64,000 bases of DNA. It comes from Aliirhizobium wenxiniae (GTDB lineage Bacteria; Pseudomonadota; Alphaproteobacteria; Rhizobiales; Rhizobiaceae). The stretch spans positions 1,116,001 through 1,180,000 of the forward strand of contig NZ_JACHEG010000001.1 of the NCBI RefSeq assembly GCF_014201355.1. The letters run 5' to 3'. A program made the translations under genes and the position numbers. The notes under the pieces are model-generated. The model was not told the origin of the DNA. It ran no database searches and saw only the letters and a list, made by a program, of their open reading frames with translations. The stretch's first letter is position 1. Each line of letters starts with the position of its first letter. Shown in pieces: positions 1 through 7,605 of this stretch.

Positions 1-141
1 AAGATCATCGACGTCTTCATCTGCAAGCTGCGCAAGAAGCTCGCAAACGCTGCCGGCGGTGCCAACTACATCGAAACCGTCTGGGGCCGCGGCTACGTTC
101 TGCGCGAGCCGGATGGTGCGGAATACGCCGAAACGGCCTAA
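1..141 (+). CDS. ctrA: Cell-cycle response regulator CtrA, C-terminal end (partial)
   Basis: Frame 1 is open from the window edge to a TAA at 139-141 and encodes the last 46 residues of an OmpR/PhoB-type winged-helix response regulator, ending in the DNA-recognition helix and wing (KLRKKL, then [10 protein letters not shown]). CtrA is the essential alphaproteobacterial cell-cycle regulator that binds TTAA-N7-TTAA boxes and receives phosphate through ChpT. The identity rests on this terminal sequence and on the neighbouring single-domain receiver and chpT genes, an arrangement known from rhizobia. Exact CtrA boxes occur elsewhere in the window (1760-1774, 54241-54256). The 5' part is outside the window, so the receiver domain cannot be checked. 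Confidence 0.85.
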   Translation, partial: KIIDVFICKLRKKLANAAGGANYIETVWGRGYVLREPDGAEYAETA

Positions 142-165
142 AGCCAACGGCATTCCCCTTTGCCT

Positions 166-201
166 TAAAACCCGCTTGGTTCGCCAGGCGGGTTTTATTT
201 T
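166..201 (+). terminator. Rho-independent terminator of ctrA
   Basis: A CCCGCTTGG / CCAGGCGGG hairpin with a TTCG loop lies at 171-192. It is preceded by AAAA and followed by TTTTATTTT, 25 bases after the ctrA stop. The A-run on the left could also let it work for the convergent receiver gene. Confidence 0.85.
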
Positions 202-286
202 GTCCGCCTTACGGGGCGTTAAGTGCGCCAAACAAAAACGGCGACCGAAGGCCGCCGCGGTAGTTCATCGAGAAAACTTTGCGCCT

Positions 287-649
287 TCAGGCAGCGGCAG
301 CATAACCGGAAAAGACCGAAGTCAGGATCTTGCGGTCGAAAGGCTTGAGCAGGAATTCGTCGGCCCCTGCCCGCTTGCCGGCCATCATCCTCTTCAGATC
401 GGCCTCGATTACGCAGTAGAAGATCTTGACGCTTTTACCTTCCGGCAGGGCGCGAACGGCCGCAATAAGATCCAGCGCACCGTCAAGGCTTGCATCGACG
501 ATCATGAAATTCGGCAACTCGATCTGGCAGCCGCGCAACGCGTCATGCGCATCTCCGGCTTCGGCAATCAAAAAACCGAGTTCGGACAAAATGCGCTTGC
601 CGACTTTTCGCACAATATCGGAATTGTCTGCGATCATCAGACGCTGCAT
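287..649 (-). CDS. Single-domain response regulator (receiver protein)
   Basis: A 120-residue stand-alone CheY-like receiver. Visible residues are the acidic pair D8/D11, phospho-acceptor D52 (in IVDASLD) and conserved K102 (FLLKPF). There is no output domain, so it should work by phosphotransfer or protein contact. The start is placed at the ATG at 649; the open frame extends eight codons further upstream to 673. It lies between ctrA and chpT, convergent with ctrA and in the same direction as chpT, 124 bases downstream of it. This suggests a role in the CckA-ChpT-CtrA phosphorelay, although CpdR itself is normally encoded elsewhere. The exact partner is not shown by the sequence. Confidence 0.8.
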   Translation of the reverse strand: MQRLMIADNSDIVRKVGKRILSELGFLIAEAGDAHDALRGCQIELPNFMIVDASLDGALDLIAAVRALPEGKSVKIFYCVIEADLKRMMAGKRAGADEFLLKPFDRKILTSVFSGYAAAA

Positions 650-708
650 AACCCGCTCCCCTTCAGCGACCACCCCGGTGGTCGACCGTTAAGGTATAGC
701 CCGTTGCA

Positions 709-725
709 GCTAACGAAAGGTTAGC
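709..725. promoter_or_regulatory. Degenerate CtrA-like palindrome between receiver gene and chpT
   Basis: GCTAACGAAAGGTTAGC is a near-perfect palindrome (GCTAAC/GTTAGC arms). It has CTAA-N7-TTAG spacing, so both half-sites are one base off the CtrA consensus TTAA-N7-TTAA. It lies about 60 bases upstream of the receiver gene start. Assignment to CtrA is inference from spacing and location. Confidence 0.35.
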
Positions 726-773
726 AACCTCCGGCAGCACCGTCGGCGCAGCCGGAAGATAATCCCGCTGGCC

Positions 774-1421
774 TCAGGCGGCCGCCATCTCGGCGATGAA
801 GGTGATATTGTCTTCCGAAACGATATGTTTCAGCTCCATGTCGCATTCCTCGGCAAGGAGCACGGTGTAATAGGGCAGGATCGAATGAGCATCGACCGCC
901 TCTTCCAGCGTGCCGCTGCAGATCTCGACGAATTTCGCCGGCACGCGCATCATCCGGCCCTTGACGACGATTTCGAACCGGGCCGTCCCTTCGGGATCGA
1001 TTAGTGTCACATCGACCGAACCGCCGCGCGGAATGCCGGCATAGGCGACGAGAAACAGATTGAGCAGCAGCTTGACCCGGTTCTTCGGAATGATGGCGCG
1101 CGGGCCGTTCCAGGTCACTTCGGTCTTCTTTTCAGCAACCGCGAAATCCTTGGCAGCCTTTTCAGCTTCACCAGTATCGATAGATGCGCCAACAGAACCG
1201 GAAGCACCGAAGGCGAGCCGGGCGAATTTCAGGCGAACCGAGGCGTTGATCGCCGAAGTACGGATAAGGTCGAGCGCATCAGCATCCGCTGCCCCCTCGT
1301 CGAGGAGCTCGAGACCATTGTTGATTGCACCGACCGGCGAGATCACGTCATGGCAGACACGGCTGCACAGGAGTGCCGCCAGATCCGGACCGCTCAGGGT
1401 GAGATTGGGGTTTTTCGGCAT
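774..1421 (-). CDS. chpT: Histidine phosphotransferase ChpT
   Basis: A 215-residue ChpT. Family knowledge: it relays phosphate from CckA to CtrA and CpdR as a pseudo-histidine-kinase dimer. The phosphorylated histidine sits in the helix CHDVISPVGAI (H24), the typical HDxxSPxGAI motif, followed by a degenerate ATPase-like domain. The ATG at 1421 is chosen because AGGAG lies six bases upstream; the frame remains open to 1466 without a better ribosome site. The gene lies downstream of and convergent to ctrA, with a receiver protein between them. A weak CtrA-like sequence (TTAA-N7-TTTA on this strand, near 1522-1536) lies about 100 bases upstream. Confidence 0.93.
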   Translation of the reverse strand: MPKNPNLTLSGPDLAALLCSRVCHDVISPVGAINNGLELLDEGAADADALDLIRTSAINASVRLKFARLAFGASGSVGASIDTGEAEKAAKDFAVAEKKTEVTWNGPRAIIPKNRVKLLLNLFLVAYAGIPRGGSVDVTLIDPEGTARFEIVVKGRMMRVPAKFVEICSGTLEEAVDAHSILPYYTVLLAEECDMELKHIVSEDNITFIAEMAAA

Positions 1422-1848
1422 GCTGTTCTCCTGATGCATCTGGCGCCAACCGCCGCTCTTTGCCATGGCAAGGTTGCGCGGGGATGGAACGATAAGGCCG
1501 GCATAATGACACTACGTTTGGTAAATCGACCATTAAGCCCACACTGAAGAAGATGACAAAGATTGTCGAATTGTCCCATTTCGACGATCTGTTCTTCATC
1601 CATGACGGCGGGCAACGCCTCAACAATGACAAGTTCGGCGAGCCAATCATGCTGCAGCAACGGGTCGGAGACGGTTGCCGGAAGAATGGCAAAAGTCACG
1701 CCAGAGATGCGCAGCCATACCCATCCTCAAATATATCAACATCTTAGTATTTGAAATGCTTAACTGGTTGTTAATATCATCTCGCCAGAATGGTACGCGC
1801 TGAAGCATGATGCTACGCCTTACGGACGAATTAAAAACGGACCTGAAC
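1422..1848. other. Intergenic region between chpT and eipA
   Basis: This 427-base divergent region has no coding sequence I can support. Two overlapping open frames (1394-1699 on minus, 1553-1747 on plus) lack a ribosome site, have mixed codon usage and resemble nothing I know. The right part is AT-rich and holds the CtrA box at 1760-1774. Confidence 0.6.
1760..1774 (+). promoter_or_regulatory. CtrA binding box upstream of eipA
   Basis: The sequence is TTAACTGGTTGTTAA, an exact TTAA-N7-TTAA full CtrA site, 75-90 bases upstream of the eipA start at 1849. I recall that Brucella eipA is a direct CtrA target, which fits this position. Confidence 0.75.
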
Positions 1849-2439
1849 ATGCGCCGCCTCCACGTCTCCGCTCTCGCCCTTCGCCTGAATGCCCTGATCG
1901 CTGCCTTTGCGACTGTCTGGCTTTGCGCCATGCCGGCTGCCGCGCAGCAAAACAGCAACCAGTATTCGCTGCAGGAAGTTGTCGATGCAGGTCACGGCTT
2001 CTTCGGCTCGACCAGCGGCGGACTTGCGAAGGTGGTGGAAAACGCCTTCCAGAAATTCGGTCTTCCGAATGGTTACATCCTCGGCCAGGAAGGCTCCGGC
2101 GCCTTCATAGCCGGCCTCACCTATGGGGAAGGCCAGCTTTACACCAAGAATGCCGGCCAGCACCCGAGCTTCTGGCAGGGCCCGTCGCTTGGCATCGACT
2201 ATGGCGGTCAGGGCACGCGCGTGATGATGCTCGTTTACGATCTCCCCTCGGTTGATTCGCTTTATGCCCGGTTCGGCGGTGTATCCGGCTCCGCCTTTGT
2301 CGTCGCAGGCGTCGGAATGACGGTGCTGCGCAACGAGAACGTCATCCTAGTTCCGATCAGGACGGGTGTTGGCGCACGCCTGGGCGTTAATATCGGTTAT
2401 CTGAAGCTGACCCGCTCGCCCACCTGGAACCCCTTCTGA
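1849..2439 (+). CDS. eipA: Envelope integrity protein EipA (DUF1134)
   Basis: A 196-residue exported protein. Residues 1-34 form a signal peptide ending AMPAAA-QQ. The rest is the DUF1134/EipA lipid-binding-like beta-barrel domain, with the typical glycine-rich stretches GLAKVVENAF, GPSLGIDYGGQG and a hydrophobic C-terminal part ending NPF. In Brucella, EipA is periplasmic and supports envelope stress resistance. The ATG at 1849 gives a compact signal peptide; an in-frame ATG at 1807 would add 14 charged residues in front of it and is less likely. An exact CtrA box sits upstream at 1760-1774. Confidence 0.85.
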   Translation: MRRLHVSALALRLNALIAAFATVWLCAMPAAAQQNSNQYSLQEVVDAGHGFFGSTSGGLAKVVENAFQKFGLPNGYILGQEGSGAFIAGLTYGEGQLYTKNAGQHPSFWQGPSLGIDYGGQGTRVMMLVYDLPSVDSLYARFGGVSGSAFVVAGVGMTVLRNENVILVPIRTGVGARLGVNIGYLKLTRSPTWNPF

Positions 2440-2547
2440 TTTTCCTTGTGGGTTGAGGCGAGTGGACGGCAAAGTGCGTGCTTGCCGCTTTCTGATCTCC
2501 ATGCTTAAACGTGCATCCCTGCACATCCACACCAAGACGGCCCGGTC

Positions 2548-3687
2548 GTGATCGAATTTGCTCTGCTTTTTGGCCTCGGCTTCCTGAGCGCCCTGCTGAT
2601 CGCGATGTTGGTTGCGCCTGCAATTCATCGGCGCATCGTTGTTTTCACCGAAAACCGCATCAGGGCCACGGTACCGATCAGCCCACAGGAAGTGCGGGCC
2701 CAGCGCGACATGGCGCGCGCCGTCTACGCTGCGGAAAATGCGCGTACCAAGCAGGAACTGGTGCAGGAGAAGGACAAGATCGTCTCTCTGACGTTGCAGG
2801 GCGACAACCTCAGGGACGAAGTCCGCAGGCTCACTGCCGACAATATCGAACTGAAGGCCGTTGCCGAAAATCTGGATGTTGCTGCCGCAGACTTGAAATC
2901 GCAGTTGCGTCAGGAAGAAAGCTATATCGCCGAATTGAAGGCCGCGCTGGAAGCCTCGGAAGAACAAAGCATCGGCAAGGATATTGATATCCAGGAATTG
3001 AAACAGGAGATCGAGCTCCTCGTATCCAAGCGGGACAATACCCGGATAGACCTTTCGACCCGAGAGACCGAAGTCGAAAACCTGAAATTCCGCATCAGCG
3101 CCTTGCGAGAGGAACGTGATACCCTTCGCAAGGATGTACGTATCCAGACGGCGAGAGCCAAGGAAGCCGAAACGCGTCTTGCTAACGAGGAATACCGTTC
3201 TACGAAGCTGGAAGACAAACTCACCAAGGAAGTGTCCCTGAGGACCGACAAGGAAACGGCGCTGGAGCGCCGCAACGAGGAGCTGGCCCGCTTGCGTGAA
3301 AAGATGACCGTCAAGAGCGATGTAAAGCCCGCCTTGGCAGTTGCAAAGGAAACACCCGCCAAGCCCTCGACAAAGGCCCCTCCGGCAAAATCGGATGACG
3401 ACACGCAAGCCCGCATTACCCAGCTTGCAGGTGATTCGCGAAACCGTGCGACAGCGCTTTCGGAGCGGGTGGCGAATGGCAAGACGACCACTAACGACGA
3501 CGTATTGCGCGAGGAAATGGCAACGATCGCCGCCAACATGGTGGCCATGACTTCGCTCTCCGAGGGCCGACCATCGCCGATTAACGCCATGATTGCCGGC
3601 AAGCCTGCGGAAGGCGAACGCAGGAGCCTCGCGACACGCGTTCGCTCGCTGCTCGAAACGACCAGCGGACCGACAACCAATCAATAA
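2548..3687 (+). CDS. Membrane-anchored coiled-coil protein of unknown function
   Basis: A 379-residue protein with a GTG start. Residues about 3-27 form one hydrophobic segment, and residues about 50-260 are a long charged heptad-rich coiled coil (many E/K/R/L, for example ELKQEIELL). A Pro/Lys/Ala-rich linker follows (about 265-290), then a Ser/Thr/Arg-rich tail. The likely topology is one N-terminal membrane anchor with a cytoplasmic coiled coil. I do not recognise a family; related hypothetical proteins are, I believe, common in Rhizobiales. The start is uncertain because the ribosome site is weak. It converges on the TrmH-type methyltransferase gene, 12 bases away. Confidence 0.75.
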   Translation: MIEFALLFGLGFLSALLIAMLVAPAIHRRIVVFTENRIRATVPISPQEVRAQRDMARAVYAAENARTKQELVQEKDKIVSLTLQGDNLRDEVRRLTADNIELKAVAENLDVAAADLKSQLRQEESYIAELKAALEASEEQSIGKDIDIQELKQEIELLVSKRDNTRIDLSTRETEVENLKFRISALREERDTLRKDVRIQTARAKEAETRLANEEYRSTKLEDKLTKEVSLRTDKETALERRNEELARLREKMTVKSDVKPALAVAKETPAKPSTKAPPAKSDDDTQARITQLAGDSRNRATALSERVANGKTTTNDDVLREEMATIAANMVAMTSLSEGRPSPINAMIAGKPAEGERRSLATRVRSLLETTSGPTTNQ

Positions 3688-3699
3688 GACCAGGATCGG

Positions 3700-4521
3700 T
3701 CAGATGCCCCCTTGGGCACTGGCAATTTGATAAAGCGCGATACCTGTTGCCGTCGCGGCATTGAGACTGTCGAGACCTGGCGCCTGAGCGATGCTGGCCG
3801 TCTCTATTTTTTCCATCAATGATGGCGGCAGGCCATTTCCCTCGCTTCCGGTCAAAAGCGCCATCCGGGGCTGCGATTGAACCTTGCGGATTTCCGTTCG
3901 ACCGGCAGGTGAAAGCCCCCACACGGCAAAGCCGTTCTCGAAAAGACCAGACACCAACTCCAGTGTCGTTCCGCCCCGCGCGTAAGGAACCTGCAAAACG
4001 GCACCTACCGACACCCTCAGGGACTTGCGATAAAGCGGATCGCAACAACTTTCGTCGAGCAGTATGGCGCTGACACCGAAAGCTGCCGCATTGCGAAAGA
4101 TCGAACCAATATTGTCGTGATTGGATATGCCGATCGCAGCCGCCACAAGCGCACGCTCCGGCAACGAAGCAAGCAGTTCCGAAGCCTGTACGTCCCTCAC
4201 CCGTCTGCCGACAGCAAGGATACCACGATGCAGGTGAAAGCCGACGATACCGTCCAGCACCGTGCTGTCGGCAACATAGATGGGCACCTCGGCCGGAAAA
4301 TCGGCCAGAATGTCGGTCACCCCGGCAAGCCGGTTTTCAAGAATGAGGATTTTCTCGGCTAAAAACTCGTCACCACGCTTATGCGCCGCCGCCAGCATGC
4401 GCAGCACTACCGTTCCCTCGGCGATGAAACGTCCATGCCTTCCGACGAGATCCCGTTCGCGGATGGAGCGGAACTCGTCGATGCGGGCATCATCCGCATT
4501 TTCGATGCGGATCACATTCAT
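3700..4521 (-). CDS. TrmH/SpoU-family RNA 2'-O-methyltransferase
   Basis: A 273-residue SPOUT-class RNA methyltransferase. The three SpoU motifs are present in order: motif 1 around SNHDNIGSIFRNAAAFG, motif 2 in ALLTGSEGNGLP, and motif 3 in LDSLNAATATGIALYQ. They form the knotted SAM-binding site. The N-terminal part is a substrate-binding domain. The substrate (tRNA Gm18 or 23S rRNA Gm2251-like) cannot be decided from sequence. Its ATG overlaps the stop of the upstream small membrane protein gene (TGATG at 4519-4523), so the two are probably translationally coupled. Confidence 0.88.
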   Translation of the reverse strand: MNVIRIENADDARIDEFRSIRERDLVGRHGRFIAEGTVVLRMLAAAHKRGDEFLAEKILILENRLAGVTDILADFPAEVPIYVADSTVLDGIVGFHLHRGILAVGRRVRDVQASELLASLPERALVAAAIGISNHDNIGSIFRNAAAFGVSAILLDESCCDPLYRKSLRVSVGAVLQVPYARGGTTLELVSGLFENGFAVWGLSPAGRTEIRKVQSQPRMALLTGSEGNGLPPSLMEKIETASIAQAPGLDSLNAATATGIALYQIASAQGGI

Positions 4522-4907
4522 CAGCGGCCCTGGCCGACCGTCACGTCGGCGATCACGCGACCGACGGAGAGATCGAAGATGAAGACTTTCGGAGTACCGT
4601 TCAGGGCACCGTAAAACAGCACCTGGCTGCCCGAAAGCGAAACCTGCTGGATATCGAAGCCAGGCGGCAGGGCCGCGGTTACGGCAAGCGGCTGATCGGC
4701 AGGAACGGAAAAACCACCGGAAGTAGCGGCAATCGCAGGTGCTTCCGGGCGCTGGGAGATCTTGTAGACAATGGCGGCAATGACCGCCATAAAGCACACC
4801 ACCAAGATACCGCCCGAAATGAGCTGCAGGCGCACCATCTTCTGGCGGATACGCTCCATGGCCGGATCGAGTGGCTGTTCCTTATCCTCTAGATCGGGCT
4901 GCGGCAT
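4521..4907 (-). CDS. Small single-pass membrane protein, unknown
   Basis: A 128-residue protein with an acidic N-terminus, one transmembrane helix at about residues 27-49 (LISGGILVVCFMAVIAAIVY) and a periplasmic beta-rich tail of about 75 residues containing LPPGFDIQQVSL. The layout resembles small DUF6476-like proteins of alphaproteobacteria, but I cannot assign it firmly. The ATG at 4907 follows AAAGGACAG at a good distance. It shares a TGATG overlap with the downstream methyltransferase gene and is divergent from rluD, with only 27 bases between the start codons. Confidence 0.75.
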   Translation of the reverse strand: MPQPDLEDKEQPLDPAMERIRQKMVRLQLISGGILVVCFMAVIAAIVYKISQRPEAPAIAATSGGFSVPADQPLAVTAALPPGFDIQQVSLSGSQVLFYGALNGTPKVFIFDLSVGRVIADVTVGQGR

Positions 4908-4934
4908 GAACTGTCCTTTGAACGGAATGATTGA

Positions 4935-5960
4935 ATGAGCGAGACCTTTAGCGAAGCCGGACTGCCAAGGAAAGTCCTGAATGCCGGAGAGGACGACGGC
5001 GGAAGGCTGGACGCCTGGCTGACTGCAAAGGTTGACGGAGAATTGTCCCGTAACCGCATAAAGGCGCTTATCGAGGAAGGCGCGGTCTCGATCAACGGCA
5101 AGGTTGTCACTGAGCCGAAGAAGAAAGTCATGCCTGGCGACGTGATCGAACTCGTACAGCCTGAACCCGAAGACCCGGAACCCAAGGGCGAGGATATTCC
5201 GCTTGAAGTGCTCTATGAGGACGATGACCTGATCGTCATCGCCAAGCCGGCCGGCCTCGTCGTCCATCCCGGCGCCGGCAACTGGACCGGCACGCTGGTC
5301 AACGCGCTCATCCACCATTGCGGCGCAAGCCTTTCCGGCATCGGCGGCGTCAAGCGTCCCGGCATCGTCCACCGCCTCGACAAGGAGACGAGCGGCGTCA
5401 TGGTGGCCGCCAAGAACGACATCGCCCATCGCCATCTCGCCGAACAATTCGCCGATCACGGCCGTTCGGGAGATCTGGAGCGTGCCTATCAGGCCGTCGT
5501 CTGGGGGCGCCCCAGCCAGTTGAAGGGCACGATCGACGCGCCGCTCGGCCGCGCCACTGGCGACCGCACCAAGCGTGCCGTCAAGCGCGAGGATTCCGCC
5601 GACGCCCGTCATGCAGTCACCCATTACGAGGTGATGGAGCGCTTTCAGGAAACGCCTGACGCCACCGCCCTCGCCTCCCTGATCGAATGTAGGCTTGAAA
5701 CGGGCCGCACCCACCAGATTCGTGTTCATATGGCGCATGTCGGCAATCCGCTGGTCGGCGATCCGGAATATTCCGGGGGCTTCCGCACCAAGGCGAACCG
5801 CCTGCCCGAACCGGTGAGAAGCGTCGTTGCCGCCTTCCCGCGCCAAGCCCTGCACGCCTTCCTGCTGGCCTTTGAACATCCCCGCACCGGCGAGATCATG
5901 GAATTCGAAGCACCGATGCCCGACGACATGGCAGCACTGGTCGAAGCTCTGCGCGGCTAG
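4935..5960 (+). CDS. rluD: 23S rRNA pseudouridine synthase RluD
   Basis: A 341-residue RluA-family pseudouridine synthase. An S4 RNA-binding domain spans about residues 20-85 (RLDAWL, SRNRIKALIEEGAVSING). The catalytic domain follows, with the motif HRLDKETSG and catalytic aspartate D149. The length and the S4 domain fit RluD, which modifies positions 1911/1915/1917 in helix 69 of 23S rRNA; RluC cannot be excluded. The promoter must overlap that of the divergent small membrane protein gene. Confidence 0.88.
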   Translation: MSETFSEAGLPRKVLNAGEDDGGRLDAWLTAKVDGELSRNRIKALIEEGAVSINGKVVTEPKKKVMPGDVIELVQPEPEDPEPKGEDIPLEVLYEDDDLIVIAKPAGLVVHPGAGNWTGTLVNALIHHCGASLSGIGGVKRPGIVHRLDKETSGVMVAAKNDIAHRHLAEQFADHGRSGDLERAYQAVVWGRPSQLKGTIDAPLGRATGDRTKRAVKREDSADARHAVTHYEVMERFQETPDATALASLIECRLETGRTHQIRVHMAHVGNPLVGDPEYSGGFRTKANRLPEPVRSVVAAFPRQALHAFLLAFEHPRTGEIMEFEAPMPDDMAALVEALRG

Positions 5961-6085
5961 GACAAACTCGGCGAGCTGGGCGTAACCGCATCACGGCGGA
6001 TTACGCCCCTATTTTTTGGGGATGGAAACAAAACGCGAACAGGCATATATCTCGGTGATGTTTTCCGGGAGAATGCCCCGCCGCC

Positions 6086-6922
6086 ATGTCCGTTAGCCAT
6101 ATGCAATCGACAAAACTGCTAGAGACCGAGCTCGTCACGGTTTGGGATGTCGTTTGCGATGGCGCATGCAGGCATTTGAGCGAAGAAGAGACGGCAAGCA
6201 ACACATGCCTCGTCTTTCCTTACCGCGGCGTCTTCATGCGCCATATCGGCGATGACGAGGCGGTGGCCGAGGCCAGCCAGGTTCTGTTCTTCAACAAGGG
6301 AGACGTCTATCGCATCAGCCACCCGGTCGAAGGTGGCGACTGCTCGATCAGCGTAAGCCTGCCGGAAGCCTTGTTCGACGAAGTGGTGCCCGACGTCCAT
6401 CGACGCCCCGGGGAAAGCTTTGCCTTCAACAAGCAGCGCCTCGGCATCGATGCTCGCGCACAAGCGCAAGTGGCCCTGTTACGGCACAGCCTGCTCAGTC
6501 GGATTGCCGAACCGCTGGAAGGCGAAGCCCTGGCGCTGACACTTGTACGCCGCTCCGTCGGTGAGCGGACCGCGCGTCCCCCGACACCCGGCTTCAGCAC
6601 CCAGAAACTCGTCAACCGCACCAAGCTCCTGCTTTCCTCCGACCTCGCGCGGCGCTGGACATTGTCGGAGATCGCCAAGGAGAGTGGTGTGTCGCCCGTC
6701 TATCTCACCCAGGTCTTCCGCAAAGTGGAAGGAATGCCGCTTTATCGTTACCAGTTGCGCCTCCGGCTTGCCCGCGCACTCGATCTGCTTGGCAGCTATG
6801 ACGACCTGACCGAGCTGGGGCTCGATCTCGGTTTCTCCAGCCACAGCCATTTCTCCTCATCCTTCCGGCAGGCCTATGGCCGCACGCCGGCCGAGTTCCA
6901 GCGCTTCGCCGGATTGCGCTGA
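6086..6922 (+). CDS. AraC-family transcriptional regulator
   Basis: A 278-residue regulator. The N-terminal half is a cupin-like sensor domain (CLVFPYRGVFMRHI, then SQVLFFNKGDVYRISHP). The C-terminal 100 residues form the double helix-turn-helix AraC DNA-binding domain, with WTLSEIAKESGVSPVYLTQVFRK and the signature LGFSSHSHFSSSFRQAYGRTPAEF. The inducer and targets are unknown. It stands alone in its direction, between rluD and two small protein genes. Confidence 0.88.
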   Translation: MSVSHMQSTKLLETELVTVWDVVCDGACRHLSEEETASNTCLVFPYRGVFMRHIGDDEAVAEASQVLFFNKGDVYRISHPVEGGDCSISVSLPEALFDEVVPDVHRRPGESFAFNKQRLGIDARAQAQVALLRHSLLSRIAEPLEGEALALTLVRRSVGERTARPPTPGFSTQKLVNRTKLLLSSDLARRWTLSEIAKESGVSPVYLTQVFRKVEGMPLYRYQLRLRLARALDLLGSYDDLTELGLDLGFSSHSHFSSSFRQAYGRTPAEFQRFAGLR

Positions 6923-7037
6923 CTGTAGCTGGCTCGCCTGATGGAGCACCAGAATGAGATCGCTAAAGATTCTGACAGCGCAAAATCTCTGATGGGTGTT
7001 TCCTCACGCCATCGAAACCGAGCAGTGGAGAGATCAG

Positions 7038-7211
7038 ATGAAGGACAATACCTGCGCCGTCTGCGATTGCGAACTGGATGACACCCACATCGCCGTCAGG
7101 ATCGGCGGAAAGACCGTCGAAGTATGTTGCGAGGAATGCGCAACCGTTCTGCGTGAGGCGGAAGCTGCAGCACGCGCGGCAGCATCGACAGCCCACCAAG
7201 CTGGCCGCTGA
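7038..7211 (+). CDS. Small cysteine-rich, zinc-ribbon-like protein
   Basis: A 57-residue protein with six cysteines: C6xxC9xC11 near the start and C30-C31xxC34 after a short beta-like stretch (AVRIGGKTVEV). This spacing suggests a treble-clef/TRASH-like metal site. An alanine-rich helix follows. The start is preceded by GGAG (GGAGAGATCAG-ATG). Such proteins may bind heavy metals or zinc; no function is assigned. It lies 88 bases upstream of the DUF1127 gene in the same direction. Confidence 0.65.
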   Translation: MKDNTCAVCDCELDDTHIAVRIGGKTVEVCCEECATVLREAEAAARAAASTAHQAGR

Positions 7212-7299
7212 GCTTCAGGCCTTGCAATGAACTGATAGGCGCAACCGCCGCCCCTTCCCGGCCTGAAGGAACGAAGGCCGACACCCCCAGGAGGATATC

Positions 7300-7605
7300 A
7301 TGAAAAACGAAAACCGGGCGGCCTTTGGCCGCGCGCCGGAACCGATAGACTATGCTTTTGACTTGCCGCTCGAAGATCATGGCAATACCGGCGCCACATC
7401 CGCGTCGGCACCAAGGGAAAATCTCCTAACCCGCTTCGCTCAAAGGATCGTCGCATGGCTCAATCGACGCGGCACCGCATTGGCGTTGATGGAACTGAAC
7501 GACGAACAGCTCAAGGATATCGGCATTTCCCGTTGCCAGGCCTGGGGCGGCTATAGCCGCTATCGTCGAAGCAGCACGCATGACCTGGAAAAACGTAGCC
7601 TCTAG
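7300..7605 (+). CDS. DUF1127 domain protein
   Basis: A 101-residue protein whose C-terminal third has the DUF1127 signature: a basic amphipathic helix, then LALMELNDEQLKDIGISRCQA, and a short tail rich in Arg/Tyr/Ser. DUF1127 proteins are abundant in Rhizobiales; some small members act in RNA turnover and in phosphate and carbon metabolism. This one has a roughly 55-residue N-terminal extension of low complexity. A strong site (AGGAGG) precedes the ATG by six bases. Confidence 0.85.
   Translation: MKNENRAAFGRAPEPIDYAFDLPLEDHGNTGATSASAPRENLLTRFAQRIVAWLNRRGTALALMELNDEQLKDIGISRCQAWGGYSRYRRSSTHDLEKRSL

Noticed and set aside
1483..1520. GGAAC near 1485 followed by CGTT as an EcfG promoter
   Set aside because: The spacing is 24 bases, outside 16-17.
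1394..1699. Open frame on the minus strand in the chpT/eipA gap (101 codons)
   Set aside because: It runs into the chpT coding sequence, has no ribosome site at its start, has no known family words and ends out of frame in a gene; a plus-strand frame at 1553-1747 is equally unsupported.
2347..3684. Long antisense frame (445 codons) across the coiled-coil gene
   Set aside because: A codon-bias shadow of the plus-strand gene: no start context and a low-complexity basic product.
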